48,355 bases of DNA from Salinactinospora qingdaonensis. GTDB taxonomy: Bacteria > Actinomycetota > Actinomycetes > Streptosporangiales > Streptosporangiaceae. Location of the stretch: assembly GCF_039539445.1 (NCBI RefSeq), contig NZ_BAABDD010000033.1, positions 1 to 48,355 of the forward strand. Direction: 5' to 3'. The notes under the pieces were generated by a model. That model made no database searches and was not told the DNA's origin. It saw only the letters and a program-made list of their open reading frames with translations. Shown one piece after another: positions 1 to 8,256 of the stretch; the first letter of the stretch is position 1; each line of letters opens with the position of its first letter. The translations under genes were made by a program, and so were the position numbers.

Positions 1-122
1 GGACATGGTCGTCCAGATGGACATAGAGTGCGGTCAGAAGGGCGTCCAGGTTTTTGGTCACACATCGATCATGGGCGCCCTTCGCCATGTCCGCGACCGG
101 CCACAAGATTCCCATCAACGAT

Positions 123-464
123 CTAGGCGTGGGCAACACCCTGACGCGGACCAGCCAAATCGCGATAGCCCGTATCTCGGGGCGGGGTGCCCTAGCGCCG
201 CGCCCCACGGGAGTTCACCCCACTACTGAGGGCGGACTGTACTTGAGGCGGGCGCCCTAGGCGTGGGCAACACCCTGACGCGGACCAGCCAAATCGCGAT
301 AGCCCGTATCTCGGGGCGGGGTGCCCTAGCGCCGCGCCCCACGGGAGTTCACCCCACTACTGAGGGCGGACTGTACTTGAGGCGGGCGCCCTAGGCGTGG
401 GCAACACCCTGACGCGGACCAGCCAAATCGCGATAGCCCGTATCCGGGGGCGGGGTGCCCTAGC
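123..464. repeat. Tandem repeat, 134-bp unit, 2.5 copies
   Basis: Two full units (123-256 and 257-390) look identical by eye, and a third partial unit runs from 391 to about 464, diverging after the CGATAGCCCGTATC segment. Each unit begins CTAGGCGTGGGCAACACC. The unit is not a multiple of three, so a single reading frame would not be preserved across copies, which argues against a coding repeat. The near-perfect identity points to recent duplication. Function unknown. Confidence 0.9.
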
Positions 465-583
465 CTGGCGCCGTGCTGCGAGAGGGCGCCCCTTTGCCAC
501 GGGGCGCTGCTACGTCGAGGCCGGTACCCATGTGGAGCACGGCGGCTGCCCCCTGCCGCGGCGTGGCGGGGCCTGTCGCGAGC

Positions 584-727
584 CCCGAGGCGGGGGTGGC
601 TCAGGAGCACGGCTTTCAACGCGGCGCAGCGGGCACGCCTGCCGCTAGACCCGAGGCGGGGGTGGCTCAGGAGCGCGGCTTTCAACGCGGCGCAGCGGGC
701 ACGCCTGCCGCTAGACCCGAGGTGGGG
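584..727. repeat. Tandem repeat, 66-bp unit, two copies plus a stub
   Basis: Units start at 584, 650 and 716 (partial) with CCCGAGG and differ by about one base (GAGCACGG versus GAGCGCGG). The length is 22 codons, so a plus-strand frame (473-778) reads a 22-residue repeat through both units, but that frame has no recognised domain and no clear ribosome binding site. I treat it as non-coding. Confidence 0.8.
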
Positions 728-869
728 GATGTCACCCGCTGTTGCGTTTCGAGCTACAGCAGCGTTCCTTCACGCTGAGGGCTACTCGTAGCGCTTCACA
801 CACCCCGGAGCCACCGTGCCCCCACACTCTTCCCACCTCACCCCCGCCACCGCGCCCCCTTCAGGCTGC

Positions 870-898
870 CGAGATCGCGCAGCGATCGAGGCACGAAC
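870..898 (-). repeat. Dispersed repeat core, copy C
   Basis: On the minus strand this reads as the 29-nt core GCTCGTGCCTCGATCGCTGC followed by GCGATCTCG, with one difference near the 5' end. The same core occurs on the plus strand at 18988-19016 and 47256-47284. It contains the small stem GATCGC-TGC-GCGATC. Similarity to the 47256 copy continues past the core (CTCGGCAGCCTG). No matching terminal inverted repeat was found around this copy, so it may be truncated. Confidence 0.8.
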
Positions 899-958
899 GA
901 ACAGCACCCTCTCCACCCCCGGACAAGCAACAGCCCCCAACCCACCCGCCAAGACCGC

Positions 959-987
959 CGGGACCACGCAACGATCAACGCACGAGC
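959..987 (-). repeat. Degenerate copy of the dispersed repeat core
   Basis: Aligned base for base with the reverse complement of the core, about 23 of 29 positions match, including CGATC and the terminal CACGAGC. It lies about 60 bp from copy C in the same orientation, which suggests a local duplication or nested insertion followed by decay. The assignment rests on hand alignment only. Confidence 0.45.
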
Positions 988-1261
988 CAACGCCACCCAC
1001 CCCGATTGATGCCCCCTAGAGACCCACACCGCCGGCCCTCGCTGCCCTCGTCACCCACCCCGCCCCAGCGGGGCAGTACCGATTCGGCACGCACCACCCA
1101 CCCACCGCCCTCGCGGCCGGTCGACACCGGATAGCCCTGACCGGCCGCCCCCGACAAAGACCACCCCTTTCCCCACCGTCTCGGCCTCTACTGCCCCTCA
1201 CAGCCCCCGTCATGAGCTACAGCCCTGCCGATGGTGCCGACTGGGCTGCGCAGGGTCCGAA

Positions 1262-3538
1262 CTACGGGCCGGTGGGGGCGAAGGGAGCCCGGCGTTCCTC
1301 GGGCTTGAGCAGGCGGGTCGTGCTTGCCGGCAGCGCCATGCCGGCCACACCGACGATGGCGTAGGGCAACTGACCGGGCGCCAGCGCTCCCAAGAAGCCA
1401 CTGATGTTGGCGCGCGGCTCGCGTAGGAAGTGGCGCATGCTGGGGTGGGCGTGCGGCACGTTCCACCCCACGGCCAGCAGTCCGACCAGTGCTGCCGTCC
1501 CTAGCCACAGCCACGTCCGCGTCCCCTCGCTAAGGCCGGTGAACCAACTCTCGGCCATGCGTAGGGACGCGAGCGCGTAAGCACCACCGTCCTCGGGAGG
1601 CGCCGTGACCGCCGTAGCCGTCACCGCGGCCCACGGCACCAGTACCACCGCCAGGGACGCCGCCGTCGTGACCGCGACGGCTCCCGTGGCCGCCCCCAAC
1701 CGTGCCGACAACCACTCCTCGACGGCGCCCAACTCGGCGACGGGAGGCATCCTGCGCCATGGCCGGCCGTTGGCTCGGGCGGCTCCCATCGCGTACTCGC
1801 GGCGCTGGCGCAGGAAACGCCAGGTGCGGCAGAGCGTGGCCGGCCCTCGAGAGGCCGCGACGATCATGAGAGTGAACTCGTGCAGCATCGCTGACGCAGC
1901 CTCGGCGAGCGTCACTGGGAAACGCGCCCAGGCGAGACCGTAGCGGCGGAACAAGGGGACGATGTCGCCGGGAATCCGCACCCTGACTCGCACGGCCCGC
2001 GTGTGGGCGCGCCGCACCAGCCCTGCCAGCGGCGGGCGTCCAGGCAGGGGCGGAGTGACGTCGGCGGCGGTACGAGTCAGCCGGTAGTCCATGACCACCG
2101 CCACCACGAGCAGCACCAGCAGCAGCCCCACGGTGGCGGCGCCACGACCGTAGAGGCCGAAGACGACGGCGGTGAGAGTGGTGGGCTGCAAGCCTGCCAG
2201 CATCGCGTTGAAGGCCAGGTGCTCCAGTGCGGCGGCGCCCAGCGCCAGCGGGGGGAGGAGCCACAGCCACGCCCCGTAGACGCGGCTTCCCACAACGGCC
2301 AGCCCCAGCGCCGCGCCGACGAGTCCTGTGATGACGGCGTGCCCGGAAAAGTGAACCCCCGCTCCGGGCACGTCGATCCCGCCGGGCAAGAACGTGAACA
2401 TCCCCTGGGCGGGGGTGAAGGCGAGCCCTTGGGCGCCGGCGGGCAGGATTTGCAGCGCCTGTTCGGCGAGTTGGAAGCCGGCACCTGAGGCGGCAGCCAG
2501 CAGGAGGAAGTCAACGGCGGCGAAACGCTGGAACCGGCGGCGCGCCACCAGCCACAGCAGCACCATGGGGGCGAGCTTGCCGATCTCTTCGACGGGAACG
2601 GCGATGTAGGCGTAAGCGAGGGGGGAATCGGCGGACAGGCCGACGGCGGCGGCGAGGGCGAGTTCGGCCGCGACGATGGGGACGGTGACGAGGGCTCCGG
2701 CGAGCAGGGCCCGCATTAGGGCCGCGAAGCCGACGGTGCGGGAGCGTGACAGCCATGCGAGCTGCACGAGTAGCCACAGCATGGTCACGGTTAGCGCTAG
2801 GACGGCCGGGGCTGCGGGGACGAGGACGGCAGCGGGGATGAGGAGGGCCACGGTGATCCACCCCCACATGCCGCGGGCTGTGCGCAGCGCCGACACTGTG
2901 CGTGGAGCGTTGCGCCGCAGCGAATCGATGCTGGTGGTGAACCGTTCGGCGAGGTCAGGACCGGGGCCGCGCTCCTTGCGGGAGTGGCGCCCTCCCAGTT
3001 CAAGACAGTCGTAGCGGTGGGCGGCGCGGATGAGGTCGCTGTCGTGTTCTTCGCGCGCCTCGCGGGCGAAGTCGGCCCGAGCCGCAGCGATGTCGCGTCC
3101 GACGAGTTCGCGCACGAAGACCTCCGGGCCGGCCGCCACGGTCAGGGTGGTGGCGGTGACCAGTACGGCGGCGGAGGTGTCTTCGACGGCGATGAGAAAA
3201 TCGGTGGGCGTGTCCCCCCAGCCGCGGATGACATCGACCAGCGCGTCGGTGTCAGCGGCTACGTCGGTCACCGGCTCGTAGGCGTACTGGCCGCTGGTGC
3301 GGCACATGAGCAGCCGCTGAACGCCCAAGGCACGGCCGGCGGCGACGATGGCATCGACCAGGTCGGTGTCGCGTGGCGCTGTAAAGGGGACGACGATCTT
3401 GCGTTCGCTGCGAATCCACTGCTGGTCGAATTCGGTGGCGGTGGCGCAGAGGCGCAACACGAGATCGCGCGTGAGCATGGCCTGCTCGTCCATAGCCCTC
3501 GTTAACTCTCTTGGCTGCTGTCGGGGGAGGAGGGACAT
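1262..3538 (-). CDS. PrsW-like intramembrane protease family protein
   Basis: This is a 758-residue protein with a soluble N-terminal part (about 1-220), then a hydrophobic multi-pass core and further membrane segments towards the C terminus. The core carries EEIGK (317-321), FQLAE (355-359), histidines at 396 and 400, and EHLAFN (439-444). These fit the PrsW family pattern EExxK, FxxxE and HxxxD, except that the last position is Asn rather than Asp. PrsW-type proteins are membrane proteases; B. subtilis PrsW cleaves an anti-sigma factor. The substrate here is unknown and no sigma/anti-sigma pair is adjacent. The start is unsure: neither this ATG nor the in-frame ATG at 3493 has a well-spaced ribosome binding site. 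The very long N-terminal region is unusual for the family. Confidence 0.75.
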   Translation of the reverse strand: MSLLPRQQPRELTRAMDEQAMLTRDLVLRLCATATEFDQQWIRSERKIVVPFTAPRDTDLVDAIVAAGRALGVQRLLMCRTSGQYAYEPVTDVAADTDALVDVIRGWGDTPTDFLIAVEDTSAAVLVTATTLTVAAGPEVFVRELVGRDIAAARADFAREAREEHDSDLIRAAHRYDCLELGGRHSRKERGPGPDLAERFTTSIDSLRRNAPRTVSALRTARGMWGWITVALLIPAAVLVPAAPAVLALTVTMLWLLVQLAWLSRSRTVGFAALMRALLAGALVTVPIVAAELALAAAVGLSADSPLAYAYIAVPVEEIGKLAPMVLLWLVARRRFQRFAAVDFLLLAAASGAGFQLAEQALQILPAGAQGLAFTPAQGMFTFLPGGIDVPGAGVHFSGHAVITGLVGAALGLAVVGSRVYGAWLWLLPPLALGAAALEHLAFNAMLAGLQPTTLTAVVFGLYGRGAATVGLLLVLLVVAVVMDYRLTRTAADVTPPLPGRPPLAGLVRRAHTRAVRVRVRIPGDIVPLFRRYGLAWARFPVTLAEAASAMLHEFTLMIVAASRGPATLCRTWRFLRQRREYAMGAARANGRPWRRMPPVAELGAVEEWLSARLGAATGAVAVTTAASLAVVLVPWAAVTATAVTAPPEDGGAYALASLRMAESWFTGLSEGTRTWLWLGTAALVGLLAVGWNVPHAHPSMRHFLREPRANISGFLGALAPGQLPYAIVGVAGMALPASTTRLLKPEERRAPFAPTGP

Positions 3539-3724
3539 CGCCCGTTAGCCGCGCTGCCAACGGGACCGGGGGATGCCTACGCTATCGCGATCGGGGCTGG
3601 AGCAGCGGCTCAGTGACGTACTGTCGTCTGTTGGCGGTCGGTGCGCCGGCGGAGGCCACGGGGGCGAGTAGCGGGGCGTGGGCGGGCGCCGGGCGGGCCT
3701 TGCCAGGGACGCTGTTTCCGGCGC

Positions 3725-4708
3725 TCAGGTGCCCGGCAGGGTCAACTCGGCGTGTACGGCGCGGTGATCGGTGCCGGGAAGGGGATACACCCTGGTTTCG
3801 TCGACCTTTACCCGGGAGTCGACGAGAATGTGGTCGATGGTCACGCCGGGCAGACCGCCGTCTTGGGGCCAGGTGGGGCTCCAGCCGCGCCCGGCGGCGC
3901 CGGCTGCGTCGACGTAGCCGGAGGCGATCAGGTCACGCAGGTGGCCGTGGTCGAGTGTGGCATTGAAGTCGCCTGCGAGAATCCGCGCTGTGGCCTCGGG
4001 GGTGGCCTCGGGAAGCGCCGCCAGCGACTCTTCCCATTCGTCGACCGTGACCGGGCCGGTGGGCGGGACCGGATGGGCCGATACGACTTCCAGGGGAGCG
4101 GCTCCGGGCACCCGGAGGGCCGCGCGGGGCATGGCGAAGTGCTGCGCGGTGGAACCACCGACGCTCGTGAGGGGGTAGCGGGAGTAGATGCCGCCGCCGG
4201 CGGCGCCGGAACGCTCCTCAAGAAGCGCGTAGCCGAGCGTCTCGCCGAGTCCGGCCTGGTCAAGGTCGGCCACAGCCTCGGGAGTGAGTTCCTGCACGCT
4301 GAGGACATCGATGTGGGTCTGACGCACCAGCTCCACGACCGTGCCGGGGTCGGCTTCGCCGAAGTAGAGGTTGATCGTCATCACCCGTAGCTGGGGGCCA
4401 GTGGGGGCAGGGTCGGGCTGCGGAGCGGCGACGGCACGGGGCAGCACGGCGACGACGAGAGAGGCGGCCACCGCCACAGCTACGGCTGCGGCACCCCAGC
4501 GGCGGAGGAGCAGGGCGACCGCCACCGGCACGATAGCGGTGGCCGCCACGTAGGGGGTGAAGGCCAGGGCGGGCACGAGCGGGTAGCCCGTCTCCAAACC
4601 GAACCAGCGGATCACGGCCCACACCGCCCACGGGAGAACCACAACCGCGGCCAGCACGGATCGTCGGCGGCGGATGAGCCCCCCACCGCTAGGGCTGCTC
4701 TGACTCAC
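3725..4708 (-). CDS. Membrane-anchored endonuclease/exonuclease/phosphatase-fold protein
   Basis: The 327-residue product has about three N-terminal membrane segments and then a catalytic domain of the endonuclease/exonuclease/phosphatase superfamily. Visible signatures are the MTINLYFGEAD strand, VQE (metal-binding Glu), GDFNAT, TIDHILVD and the C-terminal GTDHR. Members hydrolyse phosphodiester or phosphomonoester bonds in nucleic acids, lipids or inositol phosphates; the substrate cannot be told from sequence. The GTG start at 4708 is preferred over an upstream ATG at 4792 because AGAGGAG lies 5 nt before it, and the upstream start would run through a long inverted repeat. Divergent from the Nudix gene. 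Confidence 0.8.
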   Translation of the reverse strand: MSQSSPSGGGLIRRRRSVLAAVVVLPWAVWAVIRWFGLETGYPLVPALAFTPYVAATAIVPVAVALLLRRWGAAAVAVAVAASLVVAVLPRAVAAPQPDPAPTGPQLRVMTINLYFGEADPGTVVELVRQTHIDVLSVQELTPEAVADLDQAGLGETLGYALLEERSGAAGGGIYSRYPLTSVGGSTAQHFAMPRAALRVPGAAPLEVVSAHPVPPTGPVTVDEWEESLAALPEATPEATARILAGDFNATLDHGHLRDLIASGYVDAAGAAGRGWSPTWPQDGGLPGVTIDHILVDSRVKVDETRVYPLPGTDHRAVHAELTLPGT

Positions 4709-4777
4709 GTACGCTCCTCTAGTTCTGACCTCTCGCCCCCAGATGCGCGCCACGATTCGGATACGCACTCTAGCCAC

Positions 4778-4846
4778 GCTGATCGTTCCCACTCGTTCCC
4801 CCGCACCGGTGACCGGGTGGCGGGGGAACGAGTGGGAACGATCAGC
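4778..4846. repeat. Perfect 27-bp inverted repeat, 15-nt loop
   Basis: The left arm (4778-4804) and right arm (4820-4846) are exact reverse complements around a 15-nt loop. Each arm contains two GTTCCC-type blocks (GTTCCCACTCGTTCCCCCGC). It lies between two divergent genes, so it is not placed as a terminator for either. It may be an operator region, an mRNA-leader hairpin or a small mobile element remnant. Confidence 0.9.
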
Positions 4847-4940
4847 TCGACAGGCTCGGCTGGGGCCGCGCCAGAGCCCAGGCAGCCACCGGTAGGGTCA
4901 AACCGCGGGTATGGGCCGAGGAGGAGAGTGAAGGGCACGG

Positions 4941-5432
4941 GTGCAGACTGACGTTCGCATCGCTTCGGGGATTGTCCTCCCCGAGGTCGACCATCGCCGG
5001 TGGGTTGTCGGCGCGGTGATCCTCGACGGCCACGGACGCGCGTTCGCGCAGCGACGCGCGCCGCACCGGCGGATCTTCCCTGACTCGTGGGACATCGTGG
5101 GCGGTCATGTCGAACCCGGCGAGACGATCGTCGCCGCGCTGCGGCGCGAGATCGCAGAGGAGACCGGCTGGCAGCTTACCGAGATCGTCGCCGATCTGGG
5201 CAGCCTCGACTGGACCCCCGACGACGGCGTGGTGCGCCACGAGGTCGACTATCTCGTGCGCGTGGCCGGTGACCTCGACGCGCCCGCCTTGGAGTGGGAC
5301 AAGCACACCGAATTCGCTTGGGTCGAGGAGAGTGACCTGGGTCTGCTCGCCGACCCCAACGACCCCGACCACACCTTCGTAGCCGACATCGTGGCGTTGG
5401 GGCTCAGTCGCGCTCGCGAGCTATCCGGGTGA
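4941..5432 (+). CDS. Nudix hydrolase
   Basis: A 163-residue single-domain protein with a complete Nudix box at 55-77 (GHVEPGE followed by REIAEETGW), matching GX5EX7REUXEEXGU. Nudix enzymes hydrolyse nucleoside diphosphates linked to another group and often remove damaged or signalling nucleotides; the substrate is not evident. The preceding QRRAPHRRIFPDSWDIVGG segment resembles MutT- and isopentenyl-isomerase-like members. It starts with GTG, with GAAGGG upstream. Its 3' end overlaps the convergent NAD(P)HX repair gene by 29 bp. Confidence 0.9.
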   Translation: MQTDVRIASGIVLPEVDHRRWVVGAVILDGHGRAFAQRRAPHRRIFPDSWDIVGGHVEPGETIVAALRREIAEETGWQLTEIVADLGSLDWTPDDGVVRHEVDYLVRVAGDLDAPALEWDKHTEFAWVEESDLGLLADPNDPDHTFVADIVALGLSRARELSG

Positions 5433-6888
5433 CTTCGTCGATAGCCAGCGGGAGGGCAGCGTACAGCGCCGAAGCTGACACCGGGGCGCCGTCGTAGGCG
5501 ATCCGAGCGGCCAGACCGTGGACGAACGCGCCGCACATCGCCGCCTCACGCACGCTGAGCCCGCCGGCGAGCAACGCTCCGATGCTGCCGGAGAGGACAT
5601 CACCGGTGCCGGCTGTGGCCAGCAGCGGGGTTCCGGTGGGGTTGACCACCGCTGGAGCGTGCGGCTGCGCGATAACGGTCGTGGACCCCTTGAGTAGCAC
5701 CGTGCAGTCGTACTCGGCCGCCGCCTGGGTCGCGTATTCCAGGCGGTGCTGCTCGATCTTGGCGCGTTCGGCGCCGGGAAGCAGCCGGGCAAGCTCGCCG
5801 GCGTGCGGCGTGAGCAGCGTGGGGGCGGTTCGTTCGCTCACCATGCCGGGATATGTGGCCAGCAGGTTGAGACCGTCGGCGTCGACGACCACCGGCAGGT
5901 CCGTGGCGAGGATGGTCTCCAGCTCGACGGTGGCCGCCGGGTGGAGTCCTCGCCCTGGCCCCACGACCCATGCTGCGACGCGCTGGGGAAGGCCGGCTAC
6001 GGGATCGGTGGGCTCCAGCAGTGAGACGACACTTTCGGGCCAATGGCCCACGACCTCGGCGGCGACCCGTTCCTGGCCGACATAGCGCACCATCCCCACC
6101 CCGGTGCGCAGCGCTCCCCCCACGGTCAGCACCGCGGCGCCGCGGTAGCGGTCCCCGCCCGCGGCGACCGCCAGCAGGCCCCGACTGTACTTATTGGACT
6201 CGGCGCCCGGCCGCGGCAGCAACGCGGCGACGTCGGCGGCGTGCGGGCTCACCGCGCGCGGCTGCCCCAGATAGGGAGCGAGCCCGATGTCGACGAACTC
6301 CACTACCCCGGCGTGCTCGGCGCCGGGGTCGATGAACAGGCCGGGCTTGTGGGCGCCGAAGGTGACGGTGACGTCGGCGCGCACCGCTGTTCCGGTGACC
6401 GTGCCGGTGTCGGCGTCGATACCGCTGGGCAGGTCCACGGCGACAACAGGCGCGTCGGCCTCGGCGGCGCGGGCGGCCAGCGTGGCGTGCGGCTCGCGCA
6501 GACCCCCACGGCCCCCGATCCCGAGCAGACCGTCGACGACCAGATCAGCGGCGGCGAACTCGGCGGGGGCGGCGTCGGCGGCCACGGCCCGTCCACCGGC
6601 TGCGCGCAGGGCGGCCAGTCCGGCCTGGTGGGTGTGCGTGCCGACGAGGACCGCGCGCACGCCGGCTCCCCGGCGCGCGAGCCGAGCGCCGGCGAAGAGC
6701 GCGTCGCCGCCGTTATCGCCACTTCCCACGAGCAGCACCACGCGCGAGCCGTACACGCGCGGGAGTAGCCGCGCGCAGACGGCGGCCAGCCCCGCTGCCG
6801 CTCTGCCCATCAGCGTGCCCTCGGGCAGTTGCGCCATGAGCGTGTGCTCAGCCGAACGGACGCTCTCCACTTCGTGTGCGTACCGCAC
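5404..6888 (-). CDS. nnrE/nnrD: Bifunctional NAD(P)HX epimerase/dehydratase
   Basis: A 494-residue fusion of the two activities that repair hydrated NADH and NADPH. The N-terminal YjeF_N-type epimerase half contains GSGDNGGDALFAGARL. The C-terminal dehydratase half contains NKYSRGLLAVAAGG, VVGPGRGL, TPHAGELARLLPG and the catalytic AGTGDVLSG. Start GTG at 6888 with GGGAGG 6 nt upstream. In many actinobacteria this gene sits between glmS/coaA and alanine racemase; alr is not seen here, and the next genes downstream are the convergent Nudix gene and unrelated proteins, so the conserved neighbourhood seems broken on this side. Confidence 0.93.
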   Translation of the reverse strand: MRYAHEVESVRSAEHTLMAQLPEGTLMGRAAAGLAAVCARLLPRVYGSRVVLLVGSGDNGGDALFAGARLARRGAGVRAVLVGTHTHQAGLAALRAAGGRAVAADAAPAEFAAADLVVDGLLGIGGRGGLREPHATLAARAAEADAPVVAVDLPSGIDADTGTVTGTAVRADVTVTFGAHKPGLFIDPGAEHAGVVEFVDIGLAPYLGQPRAVSPHAADVAALLPRPGAESNKYSRGLLAVAAGGDRYRGAAVLTVGGALRTGVGMVRYVGQERVAAEVVGHWPESVVSLLEPTDPVAGLPQRVAAWVVGPGRGLHPAATVELETILATDLPVVVDADGLNLLATYPGMVSERTAPTLLTPHAGELARLLPGAERAKIEQHRLEYATQAAAEYDCTVLLKGSTTVIAQPHAPAVVNPTGTPLLATAGTGDVLSGSIGALLAGGLSVREAAMCGAFVHGLAARIAYDGAPVSASALYAALPLAIDEVTRIARERD

Positions 6889-6927
6889 GCGGCACCTCCC
6901 GGTTGATGTGAGCTAGCCTGCCGAGGC

Positions 6928-7497
6928 TTAAGGGGCATCCTCGTGAGCATGCCCTAACCGATGGGCGAAGGCCACCCGAAAGCACCGGCGTGGCGGCGCT
7001 GCACAAGCATCGGCGTGGCCCGCCACCCCGGTCGTGGGACTGTACCGCAGCGGGCTGGGGGCGGCGCTCGGTGACGCGGGCGGCTGCTCCGAATGGCGGC
7101 TCATGGACAGGCGCCCTGCCCTCGCCCAGCCCCAGACTCCTTCGCCACGCCCCAGCCCGGGCACGCCCCGCCGCCTCGTAGCAGTCCTCTGCCGCCCTTG
7201 GTGTCGGGAGGAAGGCGGCGAGCCGCACCAGCCGCGCGGCCCCAGTTCGGCCGCGAGCGCTGGCGGGAGCGCGCCAGCTCCGGAATGGGCGACGACCACG
7301 GGAGCGACCGGGGGCTGGCCGGACTGGCGCGTGACTTGCTCCCCGGCGATGCGGGTGTGGGAGCGCGCGGTCAGGTCCGGCTGGTCGGTGGGCAGGTCGG
7401 GGACCGCGACCCGGTGGCCCTGTTCCCGCAACTGGCTAGCGAGCCGTTCCCAGCCCGATCGTGCCTGTGTGGTCCCATGCGTCAACACCACGCCCAT
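6928..7497 (-). pseudogene. Decayed alpha/beta-hydrolase, N-terminal part
   Basis: The first roughly 95 residues look like the start of an alpha/beta-hydrolase: MGVVLTHGT (oxyanion strand) and VVAHSGAGALPPALAAELGP (nucleophile elbow region). Beyond that the frame turns into low-complexity Arg/Ser/Pro sequence with no hydrolase features, and no catalytic Asp/His segment is seen. This is most simply a frameshifted or truncated gene. A frameshift continuation near 7206 is possible but I could not identify the missing part in the other minus frames. The elbow reads AHSGAG, so Ser would be the nucleophile. Confidence 0.5.
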
Positions 7498-7728
7498 ATC
7501 GCCCCCTAACGGTGTTTATACGGCACAGCTCCGCCGGCCCACAGTGGATTATGGACACAACGGCAACCGGACACGGTCGTGAACGGAACTCGCGTACGGT
7601 CGAGAGAACACTTTTTCATCCGCAGTCGAACCGCGCGTGTCCTTCGCCCCGATTGCCGTGTCCCGCACGGAAACCCACGATTCCAGGTAGTAGATCCTCG
7701 AAAAACGACAGCAGCACAGGATTCCGCC

Positions 7729-8241
7729 ATGACTTCCACCGACGACCGCATCGCCCCCACCGAGGCCGGTCTCACCGACCGTGTCACGCTCCTGCAAAAC
7801 GCCATGCACCGACTCGGCGCGGACGTCATCAGGCTACAGACGCAACTGACCGAACTGGCGGGAGACAACCACCCCCAAGCCACCGAGTCCCAGGGGGCGC
7901 CCCCGTTCATCTTCAACATGACGCCCGATGCCTACCGGGCCGAACTCTCCGCACTCATCACCTGGGTCAATGAGTTTCTGCTGCCCGTCTACCTCGGAGC
8001 GTCGGCGGTGTGGTGCCCGGTGTGGTGGCAGCACCACGAGGCGGTGGGACGGCTGCACGCGCTGCGGCTGTCCTATACCGAGCTCACCGACACCGCTACC
8101 GCGGGACCTTCCGGTCCGGGAGTATGGCACCGCGACCACCTCGACCCGACGTTGGCGCGCCTGACCTCGCCCGACGGTCCCTTCGCCGAGTGCCATGCGC
8201 GCTCGGGCCATGTCGAGCGCAGCCGGGCGGCGCGCGGGTGA
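7729..8241 (+). CDS. DUF4913 domain protein
   Basis: A 170-residue protein. After a short coiled segment (about 10-45) comes a domain with WVNEFLLPVYLG, WCPVWWQHHEAVGRLHAL, VWHRDHLDPTLARLTSPDGPF, which I recognise as the actinobacterial DUF4913 pattern. Function is unknown; such proteins are often found near conjugative or integrated plasmid genes. The start at 7729 is chosen because AGGA lies 7 nt upstream; an earlier in-frame start at 7579 would add 50 residues without domain features. It is isolated, next to a broken hydrolase gene, and convergent with the next gene, 15 nt away. Confidence 0.75.
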   Translation: MTSTDDRIAPTEAGLTDRVTLLQNAMHRLGADVIRLQTQLTELAGDNHPQATESQGAPPFIFNMTPDAYRAELSALITWVNEFLLPVYLGASAVWCPVWWQHHEAVGRLHALRLSYTELTDTATAGPSGPGVWHRDHLDPTLARLTSPDGPFAECHARSGHVERSRAARG

Positions 8242-8256
8242 ACGGCGACGGTCGGC

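Larger units (their letters stand above)
1..1261. other. Gene-free, repeat-rich region
   Basis: No frame in this 1.26-kb stretch looks like a recognisable protein; the open frames are short, low in complexity and run through tandem repeats. It holds two tandem arrays (123-464 and 584-727), a dispersed repeat core in reverse orientation (870-898) and a degenerate copy (959-987). From about 790 to 1200 the plus strand is very rich in C and poor in G. It lies downstream of the PrsW-like gene, so it may include that gene's 3' untranslated region. The first 120 bases could be the end of a gene lying mostly outside the window, but I could not identify one. Confidence 0.6.

Noticed and set aside
473..778. 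Plus-strand frame with a 22-residue repeat
   Set aside because: No start signal or family resemblance; kept as a repeat and a low-interest finding only.
1..1261. CRISPR array or tRNA-linked integration site in the repeat region
   Set aside because: Repeat units are 134 and 66 bp with no spacers, and no tRNA or integrase is present.
7034..7582. Plus-strand open frame opposite the decayed hydrolase
   Set aside because: Compositionally biased antisense translation without domain features; the minus-strand frame has the recognisable hydrolase start.
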